Source: an uncultured Verrucomicrobiota bacterium (GTDB lineage Bacteria; Verrucomicrobiota; Verrucomicrobiia; Opitutales; Intestinicryptomonadaceae). From it: a DNA stretch of 38,014 nucleotides. The position numbers and the translations under genes were made by a program. The notes below the pieces were generated by a model, which saw only the letters and a program-made list of their open reading frames with translations, ran no database searches and was not told the DNA's origin. Shown here piece after piece: positions 9,318-17,712 of this stretch (positions within the stretch are counted from its first letter, which is position 1; every line of letters starts with the position of its first letter). The stretch spans positions 1 to 38,014 of the forward strand of contig CASEFZ010000021.1 in the NCBI GenBank assembly GCA_949287395.1. The letters are read 5' to 3'.

Positions 9318-9689
9318 CTATATATCAACATTCTGAGACTTGATTATCTTAGTGTTCCTCTCCGACAATGTTATTGTGCGGGGCAATACGCTCGGCGCCT
9401 TTTCAAGCTCTACACTCGCAAAGCTCATTATCACAAGAAGATCCCCAACATTTCCAAGGTGAGCCGCCGCTCCTCGTATCGAAAACATGCCGCTGCCACG
9501 CGGCGCAGGTATGGCGTAAGTCTCAAAACGCTCTCCGTTGGCTATATTACCAACCAAGATCTTCTCATAGCGCAACAGGCCAACCTTGTCCATAAGATCC
9601 TCATCTATAGCAAGGGAACCTTCGTAGTCTATGCGGCAATCGGTCGTTTCGGCTCTCAATATCTTTGATTTTAAAACTTGTACCAACAT
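9318..9689 (-). CDS. panD: Aspartate 1-decarboxylase
   Basis: A 123-residue pyruvoyl enzyme that converts L-aspartate to beta-alanine for pantothenate and CoA synthesis. The self-processing site is Gly24-Ser25 in DYEGSLAID; Ser25 becomes the pyruvoyl group. NGERFETYAI, GSGMFSIRGAAA and GDLLVIMSFA are the other family blocks. The start was set at 9689 although the frame is open further upstream: this ATG has a strong ribosome binding site (AAGGGGG, seven bases upstream) and gives the family N-terminus (M-L-V-Q-V-L-K-S-K). The C-terminus is slightly longer than average and ends in a lysine-rich tail. Confidence 0.95.
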   Translation of the reverse strand: MLVQVLKSKILRAETTDCRIDYEGSLAIDEDLMDKVGLLRYEKILVGNIANGERFETYAIPAPRGSGMFSIRGAAAHLGNVGDLLVIMSFASVELEKAPSVLPRTITLSERNTKIIKSQNVDI

Positions 9690-9724
9690 GGGATTATCCC
9701 CCTTAGTAATATCAAAAGCCGCCA

Positions 9725-9752
9725 CAAATAACCACATTGCCGCCCGCGTCAA
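9725..9752 (-). promoter_or_regulatory. Possible sigma-70-type promoter of panD
   Basis: Read on the minus strand, TTGACG (9747-9752) and TATTTG (9725-9730) are separated by 16 bases, placing transcription start about 30 bases before the chosen panD ATG. The match to consensus is moderate and the call is by eye only. Confidence 0.3.
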
Positions 9753-9901
9753 CATTTATTTTTTTGCTCCAAATAACGAAATTTGACCGCAATCAAATTG
9801 CATGGCGACTTTTCCTTATAAAAGCAAGCCACAAAATTACGCTTTAACATAATTACCAACAAGTTAAAATTACAGCATCTCAAGCAAGTCAGCCCTACCT
9901 C

Positions 9902-9934
9902 AAAAAAAATCGCGCCGGATGCCGGCGCGATTTT
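9902..9934 (-). terminator. Rho-independent terminator of mdh
   Basis: Perfect 13-bp stem: 9906-9918 pairs with 9922-9934, loop of three bases. Read on the minus strand the GC-rich hairpin ends in a run of eight T (complement of A at 9902-9909). It lies 22 bases after the mdh stop and should end transcription of the DUF481-mdh unit. Confidence 0.9.
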
Positions 9935-9956
9935 AAAAACGTTCCAAACTCTTATG

Positions 9957-10940
9957 CTAGCCGAAAATCTTCTTTACAGTCTCTTGCTCCTCAACAAGTT
10001 CGGCATTGGTTTTGTCAATCATCTGCCTGGAAAATTCATTAATCTCCAGGCCCTGCACAACTTCCCAATTCGTGCCGTCGGAACGTATCGGCAAAGATGT
10101 TATGATGCCCTTCGGCGTCCCGTAACTTCCGTCCGAGCAAACGCCCACACTGAAGAAATCTCCCGGCTTCGTGGGAGTGACAAGAGAACGAACCGTCTCT
10201 ATGGCGGCGTTGGCCGCGCTCGCCGCGCTCGACAAACCGCGCGCCGCAATTATGGCCGAACCCCTCTTCTGGACGACCGGTATGAACGTATCCTTCAACC
10301 AAACTTCGTCGCCTATCACTTCAGCTGCAGGCTTCCCGCCAATCTTTGCATTGTAGAAATCCGGATACTGCGTGGAGGAATGGTTGCCCCACACAACCAT
10401 ATTGCTGACCTCGTTCACATGAACTCCGGCCTTCTGGGCAAGCTGCGCCTTCGCGCGAAGCTCGTCAAGACGCATCATCGAGAACCAACGGTTCGACGGT
10501 ATATCCGTGGCATGCGTCATAGCTATCCAGCAGTTCGTATTGCAAGGATTGCCCACAACAAGCACGCGAACATCCGAGGCCGCATTGTCCTGTATAGCCT
10601 TGCCCTGCCCGACAAATATCTTGCCGTTTATGCCAAGCAAATCTGCGCGCTCCATGCCCTGCTTGCGCGGGACGCTACCCACCAACAATGCCCAGTTCAC
10701 GCCCCTGAAACCCTCCGACAAATCGCACGTAAGGGTTATTTTGTCGAGCAGCGGGAAAGCGCAATCGTCCAGTTCCATCTTCACGCCCTCCAAAGCCTTC
10801 ATCGCCGGCTCTATCTCTATGAGATTCAACTCGACCGGCTGGTCGGGTCCAAAAATTGCCCCGCTTGCTATGCGGAACAAGAGTGAATAACCTATCTGAC
10901 CGGCCGCGCCGGTTACCGCTATCTTTATGGGCTTTTTCAT
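9957..10940 (-). CDS. mdh: Malate dehydrogenase (type 2)
   Basis: A 327-residue cytoplasmic NAD-dependent enzyme interconverting malate and oxaloacetate in the TCA cycle. The Rossmann motif is [13 protein letters not shown]. The substrate-binding arginines lie in [12 protein letters not shown], the catalytic histidine is in [14 protein letters not shown], and GNPCNTN binds the nicotinamide ribose region. The usual RLDHNRA block reads RLDELRA: the Asp and final Arg are kept but His-Asn is replaced by Glu-Leu. Length and blocks match the cytosolic-type MDH found in many bacteria rather than the LDH-like type. It starts 24 bases after the DUF481 gene, so the two are likely co-transcribed, and it ends at a clear terminator. 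Confidence 0.94.
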   Translation of the reverse strand: MKKPIKIAVTGAAGQIGYSLLFRIASGAIFGPDQPVELNLIEIEPAMKALEGVKMELDDCAFPLLDKITLTCDLSEGFRGVNWALLVGSVPRKQGMERADLLGINGKIFVGQGKAIQDNAASDVRVLVVGNPCNTNCWIAMTHATDIPSNRWFSMMRLDELRAKAQLAQKAGVHVNEVSNMVVWGNHSSTQYPDFYNAKIGGKPAAEVIGDEVWLKDTFIPVVQKRGSAIIAARGLSSAASAANAAIETVRSLVTPTKPGDFFSVGVCSDGSYGTPKGIITSLPIRSDGTNWEVVQGLEINEFSRQMIDKTNAELVEEQETVKKIFG

Positions 10941-10964
10941 AATCTTTACTCTGTGTTTTATAAA

Positions 10965-12041
10965 TCAGTTCTTCCAGTTAAAGGGAAATTCAAACGAAAG
11001 CGTCAGTATTTGTTCAGACTTCTGAGCTTCGGTCGCATTTATGGAATCGTATATATACGAATAGCGCAAAGCTATGTCCATAACCTCGGTCACGCTCATG
11101 ATCAGAGCCAACTTAAAATTGAAAGTATAGTTGTCGGGGCGCTCCAAATCAAAGCCCGTATATATATTCTGCTCCAGCCTCATGAAGGAATGGAATTTCC
11201 AAACCAAGTCTTCCGACAAGACCGCCATAGCCACCCAATGCGTGTCGTAATTTTCCGCATTGATGTACCTTACAGCAGGACCGGGCGCTATGTCTATAAC
11301 CAAATCGTACCTGTCAAAATCAAACCTGTAGCCAAACGTCGCGGCCTCATCAACCTGGTTCTTTATGCCGCGAACCATGTCCACCTTATAGTTTAAAATG
11401 TTGTTGAAATACCAATGCTTGGTCTGGTCGAAATCAACCCTGTATGAAGTGTCCAAACCGTATTTGTCAACCGTGACGTTGTCTCCGCCGCCCTCCGGCC
11501 TCTCGTTGGCGTAGTCGTAATACAGCGTCGACTTAAATGTCTGAAACTCGCTGAAATTCTCGACTATGTCAAGCGCCAGCCCCACGGAAAAATTCTTCGA
11601 CGAAGTCTGGTAGTATTGCACACCGCCGCGCAAACGCATGTGAAAATCCTCTGGAAGGGTATTTTTTATGAAGCCTCTATAGTCTTCCACCCACTCAATC
11701 TTTCGCGGCTTAGCCTCCGGCGCGGCAGGATCCGGTTCAGACTTCGCCACCTCTTCTGCCGCCCCTTTTGAAGACCCACCCGACGAGTTGTCCGCAGCCG
11801 TCTCCGGCGCGGCATCTCCGGCCTGCGCATCCTTCTGCGCCGCTATTGAAACAACCTTGCTTCTCGGTATCGTGACAGTTCCAAAGTCTGTCTGCAAAAC
11901 CAATTGCGCATCCGTAGAGCTGACAATGCTTCCGGTAATTCTGTCTCCATTCGACAAGCCAACAACTTCAGCAAGGCATGTCTGTGCAAGCGCGAACACA
12001 AGCACTACAAACTGCAATCTTATAACTCTAGCCAAAACCAT
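10965..12041 (-). CDS. DUF481-type outer-membrane beta-barrel protein
   Basis: A 358-residue exported protein. Residues 1-24 form a Sec signal peptide (VVLVFALAQTCLA, cleavage after the Ala). Residues about 28-70 (SNGDRITGSIVSS to TIPRSKVVSI) make a small beta domain often found ahead of DUF481. A linker of about 50 residues rich in Ala, Glu, Ser and Pro follows. From about 120 to the end, alternating aromatic strands such as LRGGVQYYQTSSKNFSVGLAL and ALRYSYIYDS indicate a barrel. The role of DUF481 proteins is unknown; salt-induced outer-membrane proteins belong here. It is the first gene of the unit leading into mdh. The upstream 170 bases are shared with the divergent uvsE and should hold both promoters. 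Confidence 0.85.
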   Translation of the reverse strand: MVLARVIRLQFVVLVFALAQTCLAEVVGLSNGDRITGSIVSSTDAQLVLQTDFGTVTIPRSKVVSIAAQKDAQAGDAAPETAADNSSGGSSKGAAEEVAKSEPDPAAPEAKPRKIEWVEDYRGFIKNTLPEDFHMRLRGGVQYYQTSSKNFSVGLALDIVENFSEFQTFKSTLYYDYANERPEGGGDNVTVDKYGLDTSYRVDFDQTKHWYFNNILNYKVDMVRGIKNQVDEAATFGYRFDFDRYDLVIDIAPGPAVRYINAENYDTHWVAMAVLSEDLVWKFHSFMRLEQNIYTGFDLERPDNYTFNFKLALIMSVTEVMDIALRYSYIYDSINATEAQKSEQILTLSFEFPFNWKN

Positions 12042-12214
12042 CTTTTTTACGCTTGCAAATAAACCACAGAAGGCAACTGCACACTGCCCTCGCAGACCCG
12101 CAACTACGAATCCCTATCCCCGCATACTGACATTCCCCCGCCTTTCTACAAGCATTTTTTAAGCATCCATTTAATATTGTGGCTCCGCATATGAAATCTG
12201 CCGCAGGATTTTCA

Positions 12215-13192
12215 ATGGGGCTGGCTAGCCCAAGTTTGAACAAAAAATCAAAAACATTGTCGACTTACACTGTGGACTACTGTGTAACATTCGGCCTGTG
12301 CTGTATTTGCCTAAAGCTTAAGGAAAGGGAAATCCGCTTCAGGAAGGCAAACTTTTCAAATATTGCGAAGCTTGACGCTGTAAGCGCGTTCGAGAAATTG
12401 CAAGAAATATGGCTTCATAACGCGAGGGTCCTAAAAGAAACCGCTGAGTTTTGCGTAAAAAGCGGCTTTGCCAACTACAGGATAAGCTCCGACATATTTC
12501 CGCTTGCCACGCACCCAAAACTCAAAAACGCATTTTTTGAATCCGTCAGTTTCCCTGCGATAAAAAGACTTCTTAAAGAGACGGGATTGCTTGCAAAAAA
12601 CAACGGGCTTGGATTTTCTTTTCACCCCTCCCAATTTGTGGTGCTTGCGTCTGGAAATCCGGCCGTAAGGACATCAGCCGCAAGCGAAATAAATTTTAAT
12701 TCGGAAATTTTAGACATGCTTGGAGCCCCAGTCTCCCCGTCGGCCCCCATAAATGTGCACCTAAACACCCGTCCCAGAAACGACCTTGCACGCGACTTTG
12801 AAAACGGCTTGGACCTTCTTTCGCCGAATGCCCGCGCCCGCCTGACGGTCGAAAACGAGGACCGCGGTTTTTGGAATGTCGCCAACCTTTTGCCCTTTCT
12901 AAGGAGATTCGACATACCTTTAACGCTCGACTTTTTACACCACAAATGCAACAATATGGGCGAAGTTTTGTCTGACGTATTCGATGCGGCGGCAAAAACT
13001 TGGGGCGGGAATATTCCGGTTTTTCACTATTCGGAAAGCAGAAGCCCCCGATGCCCGCGCGCCCACTCGGATTATTGCAAGAAACTTCCACCCTACTTTG
13101 GAGCTGCATACATATGCCAAATAGAAGCGAAAATGAAAGACCTTGCCATACTGAGGCTGATGCGCAAATTGCAAAAGGCGCAAATGCAATAG
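12215..13192 (+). CDS. uvsE: UV DNA damage endonuclease
   Basis: A 325-residue TIM-barrel repair nuclease that nicks DNA 5' to UV photoproducts and abasic sites, starting an alternative excision pathway. The family begins at GLCCICL (about residue 25 here). Metal ligands are visible in FSFHPSQF, VHLNTRP, LTVENEDRG, LDFLHHKCNN and VFHYSESR. An in-frame GTG at 12179 and ATG at 12191 exist upstream, but ATG 12215 is chosen because AGGA lies six bases before it; a leader of about 24 residues before the conserved core remains odd. The last 79 bases overlap the lipocalin gene. It is divergent from the DUF481 gene. Confidence 0.9.
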   Translation: MGLASPSLNKKSKTLSTYTVDYCVTFGLCCICLKLKEREIRFRKANFSNIAKLDAVSAFEKLQEIWLHNARVLKETAEFCVKSGFANYRISSDIFPLATHPKLKNAFFESVSFPAIKRLLKETGLLAKNNGLGFSFHPSQFVVLASGNPAVRTSAASEINFNSEILDMLGAPVSPSAPINVHLNTRPRNDLARDFENGLDLLSPNARARLTVENEDRGFWNVANLLPFLRRFDIPLTLDFLHHKCNNMGEVLSDVFDAAAKTWGGNIPVFHYSESRSPRCPRAHSDYCKKLPPYFGAAYICQIEAKMKDLAILRLMRKLQKAQMQ

Positions 13193-13728
13193 CCCGCATA
13201 TCAAAATATGCCCGCGCATGCGCCTGCACAATTTTATGCTCAGTATTTGCCTCATGCGCGGGAACGCCGCAAAAAGAAATAAAGACCGCTGAAAACATAG
13301 ACATAGCTAGATACGCCGGGCGGTGGTACGAGATTGCCCGCCTTCCCAACAGCTTCCAAAACGACAATGAAGGCGCGCTTGCCGAATATACCGCGCTTGC
13401 AAATGGGCGCCTAAAAATAGAGAATTCGGCTCTCGATGCCAACGGCAGGATAATTAGGGTTGCCAAAGCAACCGCCTACGTTCCCGACATCTCCGACAGC
13501 TCAAAGCTGAGGGTTGCGTTCTTTTGGCCGTTTTACGCCGATTATTATATATTGGAAATAGGCAAGAACTACGAGTGGGCGCTTGTTGGCGGCAGCTCAA
13601 GCAAATATTTATGGATACTTTCAAGAACGCCAGCCCTTGATAAGGAAGTTTTGGCGCATATATTGGACAGCGCAAAGGCGCGCGGATACGATATTTCCAA
13701 GCTAAAATTCAACGCGGCAGCCAAGTGA
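13114..13728 (+). CDS. Lipocalin-family lipoprotein (Blc-like)
   Basis: A 204-residue lipocalin. The GXW signature is seen in YAGRWYEIARLPNSFQND, and KATAYVPD, LRVAFFWPFYADYYILE and YLWILSRTP match the bacterial lipocalin barrel, which binds fatty acids or lysophospholipids at the outer membrane. A lipid-modification cysteine is likely at C48 (SVFASC), with Phe instead of Leu at -3. The start at 13114 is the only nearby ATG (GGAG ten bases upstream) and gives an unusually long 30-residue n-region before the signal helix. It lies inside the end of uvsE in another frame. A non-standard start (ATT or ATA) closer to the helix cannot be excluded. The gene overlaps the epimerase by GTGA. Confidence 0.85.
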   Translation: MPNRSENERPCHTEADAQIAKGANAIARISKYARACACTILCSVFASCAGTPQKEIKTAENIDIARYAGRWYEIARLPNSFQNDNEGALAEYTALANGRLKIENSALDANGRIIRVAKATAYVPDISDSSKLRVAFFWPFYADYYILEIGKNYEWALVGGSSSKYLWILSRTPALDKEVLAHILDSAKARGYDISKLKFNAAAK

Positions 13729-14678
13729 CGCATACCGAAAACTCCGAAGAAAATGCAAACGGGCCCTTCTCTGCGGGTGCCGCTTCAGAGGGCATGGAGC
13801 GCGGCCGCTTTAAAGCCGGGAAGGTTTTGATTGCCGGGGCCGGAGGGTTTGTGGGTAAGGCCCTTGCGGAGGAATTTTCGCGCTCGGGTTGGCAGGTTTC
13901 CGCATTATCGCGCGACCTTAATGCCGGAGGAATCTTTTGGGACCCTGAAAAACAGACCGCCGACCTTTCCAAAATGGAAGGATTTGACGCCTTCGTATGC
14001 CTGAGCGGCGAAAGCATATTTGGCAGATGGACTAAAGCCAAAAAAGATGCAATTTTATCAAGCAGGCTGAAAAGCGCCGGCCTGCTTGTCGGCTGCATAC
14101 GCAAATTGCAAAAGCCGCCAAGAGTATTCTTATGCGCCTCGGCGGTCGGATTCTACGGCAATAACCCCTCTTGCGACGAGGCTTCCCCCAAGGGCGAAGG
14201 GTTCCTTTCGGACGTCTGTGACAAGTGGGAGCGCGCCGCGCAAAATGCCTCCGGGCAAAAAACGCGCGTGGTGAATGCGAGATTCGGGATTGTCCTCGAC
14301 AGGTCTGGAGGTTTTTGGACGGAGGCCGCAAAAGGCTGCGTATTTGGTTTTCCCATTGTTGCGGGTTCCCCTGTCAGAAATGTGTCTTGGATAAGCCTCC
14401 AAGATCTTGCGCGGGCGGCGGTGTTCGCATGCGTAACACCTTCGCTTTCAGGCCCGGTGAACTTTTGCGCCCCGAGCGTTGCAACCGCCGCGGAGCTGGC
14501 AAAAAAAGTCGCCCCGAACGGCGGAAGAAACGGGATAATACCGCTGCCGGCTTTTCTATTCAGGCTGGTTTTCGGTGAAATGGCCGACGACCTTTTGTTG
14601 TCCGACTGCGCCGCCTTTCCCGAAAAGCTTGCAAAAGCCAATTTTCACTTCAAGCATCCCGGCCTAAAATTTCTCTGA
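13725..14678 (+). CDS. TIGR01777 family NAD-dependent epimerase (YfcH-like)
   Basis: A 317-residue short-chain dehydrogenase-like protein. The Rossmann motif is VLIAGAGGFVGKALAEEF; the family block CASAVGFYGNN is followed by EGFLSDVCDKWERAA, and RFGIVLDRSGG and the C-terminal DUF1731 (PLPAFLFRLVFGEMADDLLLS) complete the family. The reaction is unknown. The chosen GTG start overlaps the lipocalin stop as GTGA. An internal ATG at 13794 would place the Rossmann motif nearer the N-terminus as in most relatives, so the first 23 residues may not be translated. It is the third gene of the uvsE-lipocalin-epimerase unit. Confidence 0.85.
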   Translation: MTHTENSEENANGPFSAGAASEGMERGRFKAGKVLIAGAGGFVGKALAEEFSRSGWQVSALSRDLNAGGIFWDPEKQTADLSKMEGFDAFVCLSGESIFGRWTKAKKDAILSSRLKSAGLLVGCIRKLQKPPRVFLCASAVGFYGNNPSCDEASPKGEGFLSDVCDKWERAAQNASGQKTRVVNARFGIVLDRSGGFWTEAAKGCVFGFPIVAGSPVRNVSWISLQDLARAAVFACVTPSLSGPVNFCAPSVATAAELAKKVAPNGGRNGIIPLPAFLFRLVFGEMADDLLLSDCAAFPEKLAKANFHFKHPGLKFL

Positions 14679-14764
14679 CGGATACTCGGCGGCAAAATGG
14701 ACAAACTTTTATTGCCGCGCGCAAATTTCGGGAAAGGCCCGCACCGCACTTTTTTGAATGCCCC

Positions 14765-14794
14765 GTTCCGCATTTTTAGAAAAAATGCCGGAAC
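14765..14794. terminator. Strong hairpin between epimerase gene and trkA
   Basis: Thirteen bases at 14765-14777 pair with 14781-14794 except for one bulged C. Because the stem ends in five A-T pairs at the loop, it resembles a terminator only loosely; a T-rich stretch (TTTTTCTTTTTC) follows 20 bases later. It may end the uvsE unit or act in the trkA leader. Confidence 0.4.
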
Positions 14795-14843
14795 TGTAAA
14801 AAATGCTTTTTCTTTTTCGAATAGAGGGTAAAGTTGTCCGGGT

Positions 14844-16193
14844 ATGAAAATAGTGATAGTTGGCGCGGGCGATGTGGGGCATTTTCTGTGCCAGGTTCTG
14901 AGCGAAGACGGGCACAACGTCACCCTGATAGAGCAAAACGACGAAATTGCCGACGAGATAGGCGACAACTTGGACGTGGTGGTTATACGCGGCAACGGGG
15001 CGTCGGCCAAGTGCCTATTAAAGGCTGGAGCTGCTGATGCGGACTTTCTTTTGGCGATGACAGCGCACGACCAGCTAAACATAGTGGCCTGTTCGCTGGC
15101 CGCGAAGCTCGGCGCAAAGACCACCATAGCGCGCGTGCACGACGCGGTATACGCGGACAACTCCGTCATAAACTACAAAAAGCATTTCAATATAGACGTG
15201 CTCATAAACCCCGAGGCCCTTACCGCCGTGGAGCTGGCAAAGCATGCGCGCAATCCCGAACGCATGGCGATAGAGGATTTCGCACGCGGGCAGGTGGAGC
15301 TTCAGGAGGTTCGGGTGGCTGAAGACTCGCGCGTAATAGGCGTGCCGCTAAAAAATTTGAAACTTCCCCCGGGGATAAAAATAGCCTATTTGGAGCGCGG
15401 CTGTGAGCTTGTGGTTCCAACGGCAAACACAGAATTAAATGCCGGGGACAACATTACCATAATAGGCACCCCCGATACAATACTTTCGGCGCGCCGCCTC
15501 TTTTCTAATGAAGACGCGTCAATTGTGCGCGTTGTGCTATACGGGGCAACCGAAACAAGCACCGCCATAATAAGGAGGCTCTCAAGCAAGCGGTTCAAGA
15601 TAAGGGTGATAGAGCCGGACCTTGAAAAATGCAGGGCCTTTGCCGAAACTTTCCCATATGTGACGGTAATTAACGGCAGCGCCACATCGCTGCGGCTATT
15701 GGAGGAGGAACAGATAGGAAGCGCCGACTACTTCATGGCCTGCACAAAAGACGACGAAGAAAACGTCATGACCTGCCTACAGACAAAAAAACTTGGCGTA
15801 AAACACGTGGAGCTGGTAATAAACAAGCCCGATTACGAGCAGGTTTTGCAAAACATAAGCGGATTTCTCGACATAGGGGCAATAGCCTCTCCGAGGAAGG
15901 TCACCGCCATGGAGATAAAAAAATACCTAACCGACAAGAATTTTATGGTTGTCGGCAGGCTCAGGGACGGAAAGGTGGAATTCATAGAGCTAAAGGTTGG
16001 CCCAAACAGCGAGGCCGCCGGAAAGCTTGTGCGCGATTTGCACCTGCCTGCGGAATGCATGATTGCCGCCCTGATGAACGACGACGGCACCGCAAGGGTT
16101 CCGGGTGCCGACGATGTAATACACGCCTCCGACAGGCTCATAATAATATTGAACCGCGACAAATCGGCGGATGTCGCAAAGATTTTCATATAG
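14844..16193 (+). CDS. trkA: Trk potassium uptake regulatory subunit TrkA
   Basis: A 449-residue cytoplasmic NAD(H)-binding protein that gates the TrkH channel. It is a tandem of RCK_N-RCK_C units: the first Rossmann motif is KIVIVGAGDVGHFLCQVL, with the acidic ribose-binding residue in TLIEQND. The second half begins VRVVLYGATETSTAIIRRL and carries RVIEPDLEKC. The C-domains (ELQEVRVAEDS to ITIIGTPD, and VEFIELKVGPNS to LIIILNRD) follow each. Full length matches the family. trkH starts 27 bases later, giving a complete two-part potassium importer. Of its first 19 Ile codons, 17 are ATA. Confidence 0.95.
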   Translation: MKIVIVGAGDVGHFLCQVLSEDGHNVTLIEQNDEIADEIGDNLDVVVIRGNGASAKCLLKAGAADADFLLAMTAHDQLNIVACSLAAKLGAKTTIARVHDAVYADNSVINYKKHFNIDVLINPEALTAVELAKHARNPERMAIEDFARGQVELQEVRVAEDSRVIGVPLKNLKLPPGIKIAYLERGCELVVPTANTELNAGDNITIIGTPDTILSARRLFSNEDASIVRVVLYGATETSTAIIRRLSSKRFKIRVIEPDLEKCRAFAETFPYVTVINGSATSLRLLEEEQIGSADYFMACTKDDEENVMTCLQTKKLGVKHVELVINKPDYEQVLQNISGFLDIGAIASPRKVTAMEIKKYLTDKNFMVVGRLRDGKVEFIELKVGPNSEAAGKLVRDLHLPAECMIAALMNDDGTARVPGADDVIHASDRLIIILNRDKSADVAKIFI

Positions 16194-16220
16194 CCGCAAA
16201 GCGCTTAACCGCCCTGTCAG

Positions 16221-17705
16221 ATGAATTATTCGATAGTGTTTAAACTGGTTTCCGTGTTGACGGGCGTCATGTGCGTTGCGTTTTCGCTGTGCGCTGCGGT
16301 GTCGGCGGTCTTCGCTTCGGAGGCCGGAGACGCGGAGGCTTTTCCGTCGTGGGTATGCATAATAGCCCTCACCATCACGGCGGCGCTGTCGCTGTACCTT
16401 CCAAGCAGAAACGCGCCGAAGCGCATATTCAGGAAAGAGGCCTTATGCGCGGTTGGCGTGGTTTGGATTCTCGCGGTGCTTTTGGGTGCGCTGCCGTACA
16501 TGTTCATTTTGGGCTGCGGATTTTCAAACGCGCTGTTTGAATCGGCAAGCGGACTTACGTCAACGGGCGCGTCCGTTTTTGGGGACGTGGAGTGCATGCC
16601 TAAAAGTCTGCTGTTCTGGAGATCATTTTCGCAATGGATAGGCGGCTTGGGTGTGGTGGTATTTTTCGTGGCGATATTGTCGTTTATAGGGTCGGGGGCC
16701 AAGATGATGTACTCGCACGAAGCCAGCGCCAATGCCAACGGAAGCATAGAGACGGAGCGCATAAAGAGCGCGATATTTAAAATTTTTGTGATATATTCGG
16801 CGATATCTACGGCGTGTTGGGTGTCGTTTGTGGCGTGCGGAATGGGCTGGTTTGACGGCCTGTGCCACATGTGTTCCACGGTTTCAACGGGCGGATTCAG
16901 CGTTTATAACGATAGCATAGCCCACTATGAAAGCAATCTGATTGCCTGGATTGTCACCGTGTTCATGTTCATAGGCGGTATAAGTTTCTTTACTATGCTG
17001 AATTTATTTAGGGGCAAATTTATCAAATTTGCAACGAACTCAGAGCTTATAACTTACATAGCAATTTTGCTTATAGCCACCCTCGCAACAACGGTTATAG
17101 TTTTGAAAGACGCCAATCTGGCTGATATAGACACTTGGGGGAAGGCAATAACAAAAAGTTGCTTTCAGTGCGTCTCAATAATGACAAGCACCGGATTTAT
17201 CACGGCAGACTACCAGACGTGGCTTCCAGCGGCGCATGCGATTTTATTTGCCCTAATGGTCATAGGGGGTTGCGCGGGGTCTACCTCCGGTGGATTGAAA
17301 GTTTCAAGGGCGCTTGCCGGAATCAAATTGTTGAGGCGCGAATTGGAGAGGGTTTTAAGGCCGAGGGTTGTGCGCAATGTCCGCATAGACGGAAAAACCT
17401 TCGACGAATCGGAAACAACAGGGTTGTTCTCATTTATAACGCTCTATTCATTTTGCGTCTTGCTTGGGACGCTGTGCCTGTCGTTGTCGGAGCCCCAGAT
17501 GAGCCTCATAGCCTCCATGAGCGCGTGCGTTAGCGCGTTGAGCAACGTAGGCCCCGGCTTTAACGAAACTGGGCCGGTTCAAAATTACGGATTTATGTCC
17601 GACATTTCAAAAACCCTGCTGTCTATTTTAATGGTTATGGGAAGACTTGAATTTTATTCAATTTTGATATTGTTTATGCCATCTTTGTGGAAGAAATTTC
17701 AGTGA
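16221..17705 (+). CDS. trkH: Trk potassium uptake channel subunit TrkH
   Basis: A 494-residue inner-membrane potassium channel protein. The four selectivity-filter loops can be read in order: LTSTGASVF, VSTGGFSVY, MTSTGFITA and LSNVGPGFN, each giving the filter glycine. GGCAGSTSGGLKVSRA is the intramembrane gating-loop region. About ten hydrophobic helices are present. The stop codon overlaps the ribosome binding site of pdxJ (TGAGGA), so the downstream cofactor genes are probably on the same transcript. Confidence 0.95.
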   Translation: MNYSIVFKLVSVLTGVMCVAFSLCAAVSAVFASEAGDAEAFPSWVCIIALTITAALSLYLPSRNAPKRIFRKEALCAVGVVWILAVLLGALPYMFILGCGFSNALFESASGLTSTGASVFGDVECMPKSLLFWRSFSQWIGGLGVVVFFVAILSFIGSGAKMMYSHEASANANGSIETERIKSAIFKIFVIYSAISTACWVSFVACGMGWFDGLCHMCSTVSTGGFSVYNDSIAHYESNLIAWIVTVFMFIGGISFFTMLNLFRGKFIKFATNSELITYIAILLIATLATTVIVLKDANLADIDTWGKAITKSCFQCVSIMTSTGFITADYQTWLPAAHAILFALMVIGGCAGSTSGGLKVSRALAGIKLLRRELERVLRPRVVRNVRIDGKTFDESETTGLFSFITLYSFCVLLGTLCLSLSEPQMSLIASMSACVSALSNVGPGFNETGPVQNYGFMSDISKTLLSILMVMGRLEFYSILILFMPSLWKKFQ

Positions 17706-17712
17706 GGAATAT

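Noticed and set aside
9954..10886. 310-residue plus-strand open frame opposite mdh
   Set aside because: Antisense to a conserved gene; same codon-bias effect, no ribosome binding site and no recognisable domain.
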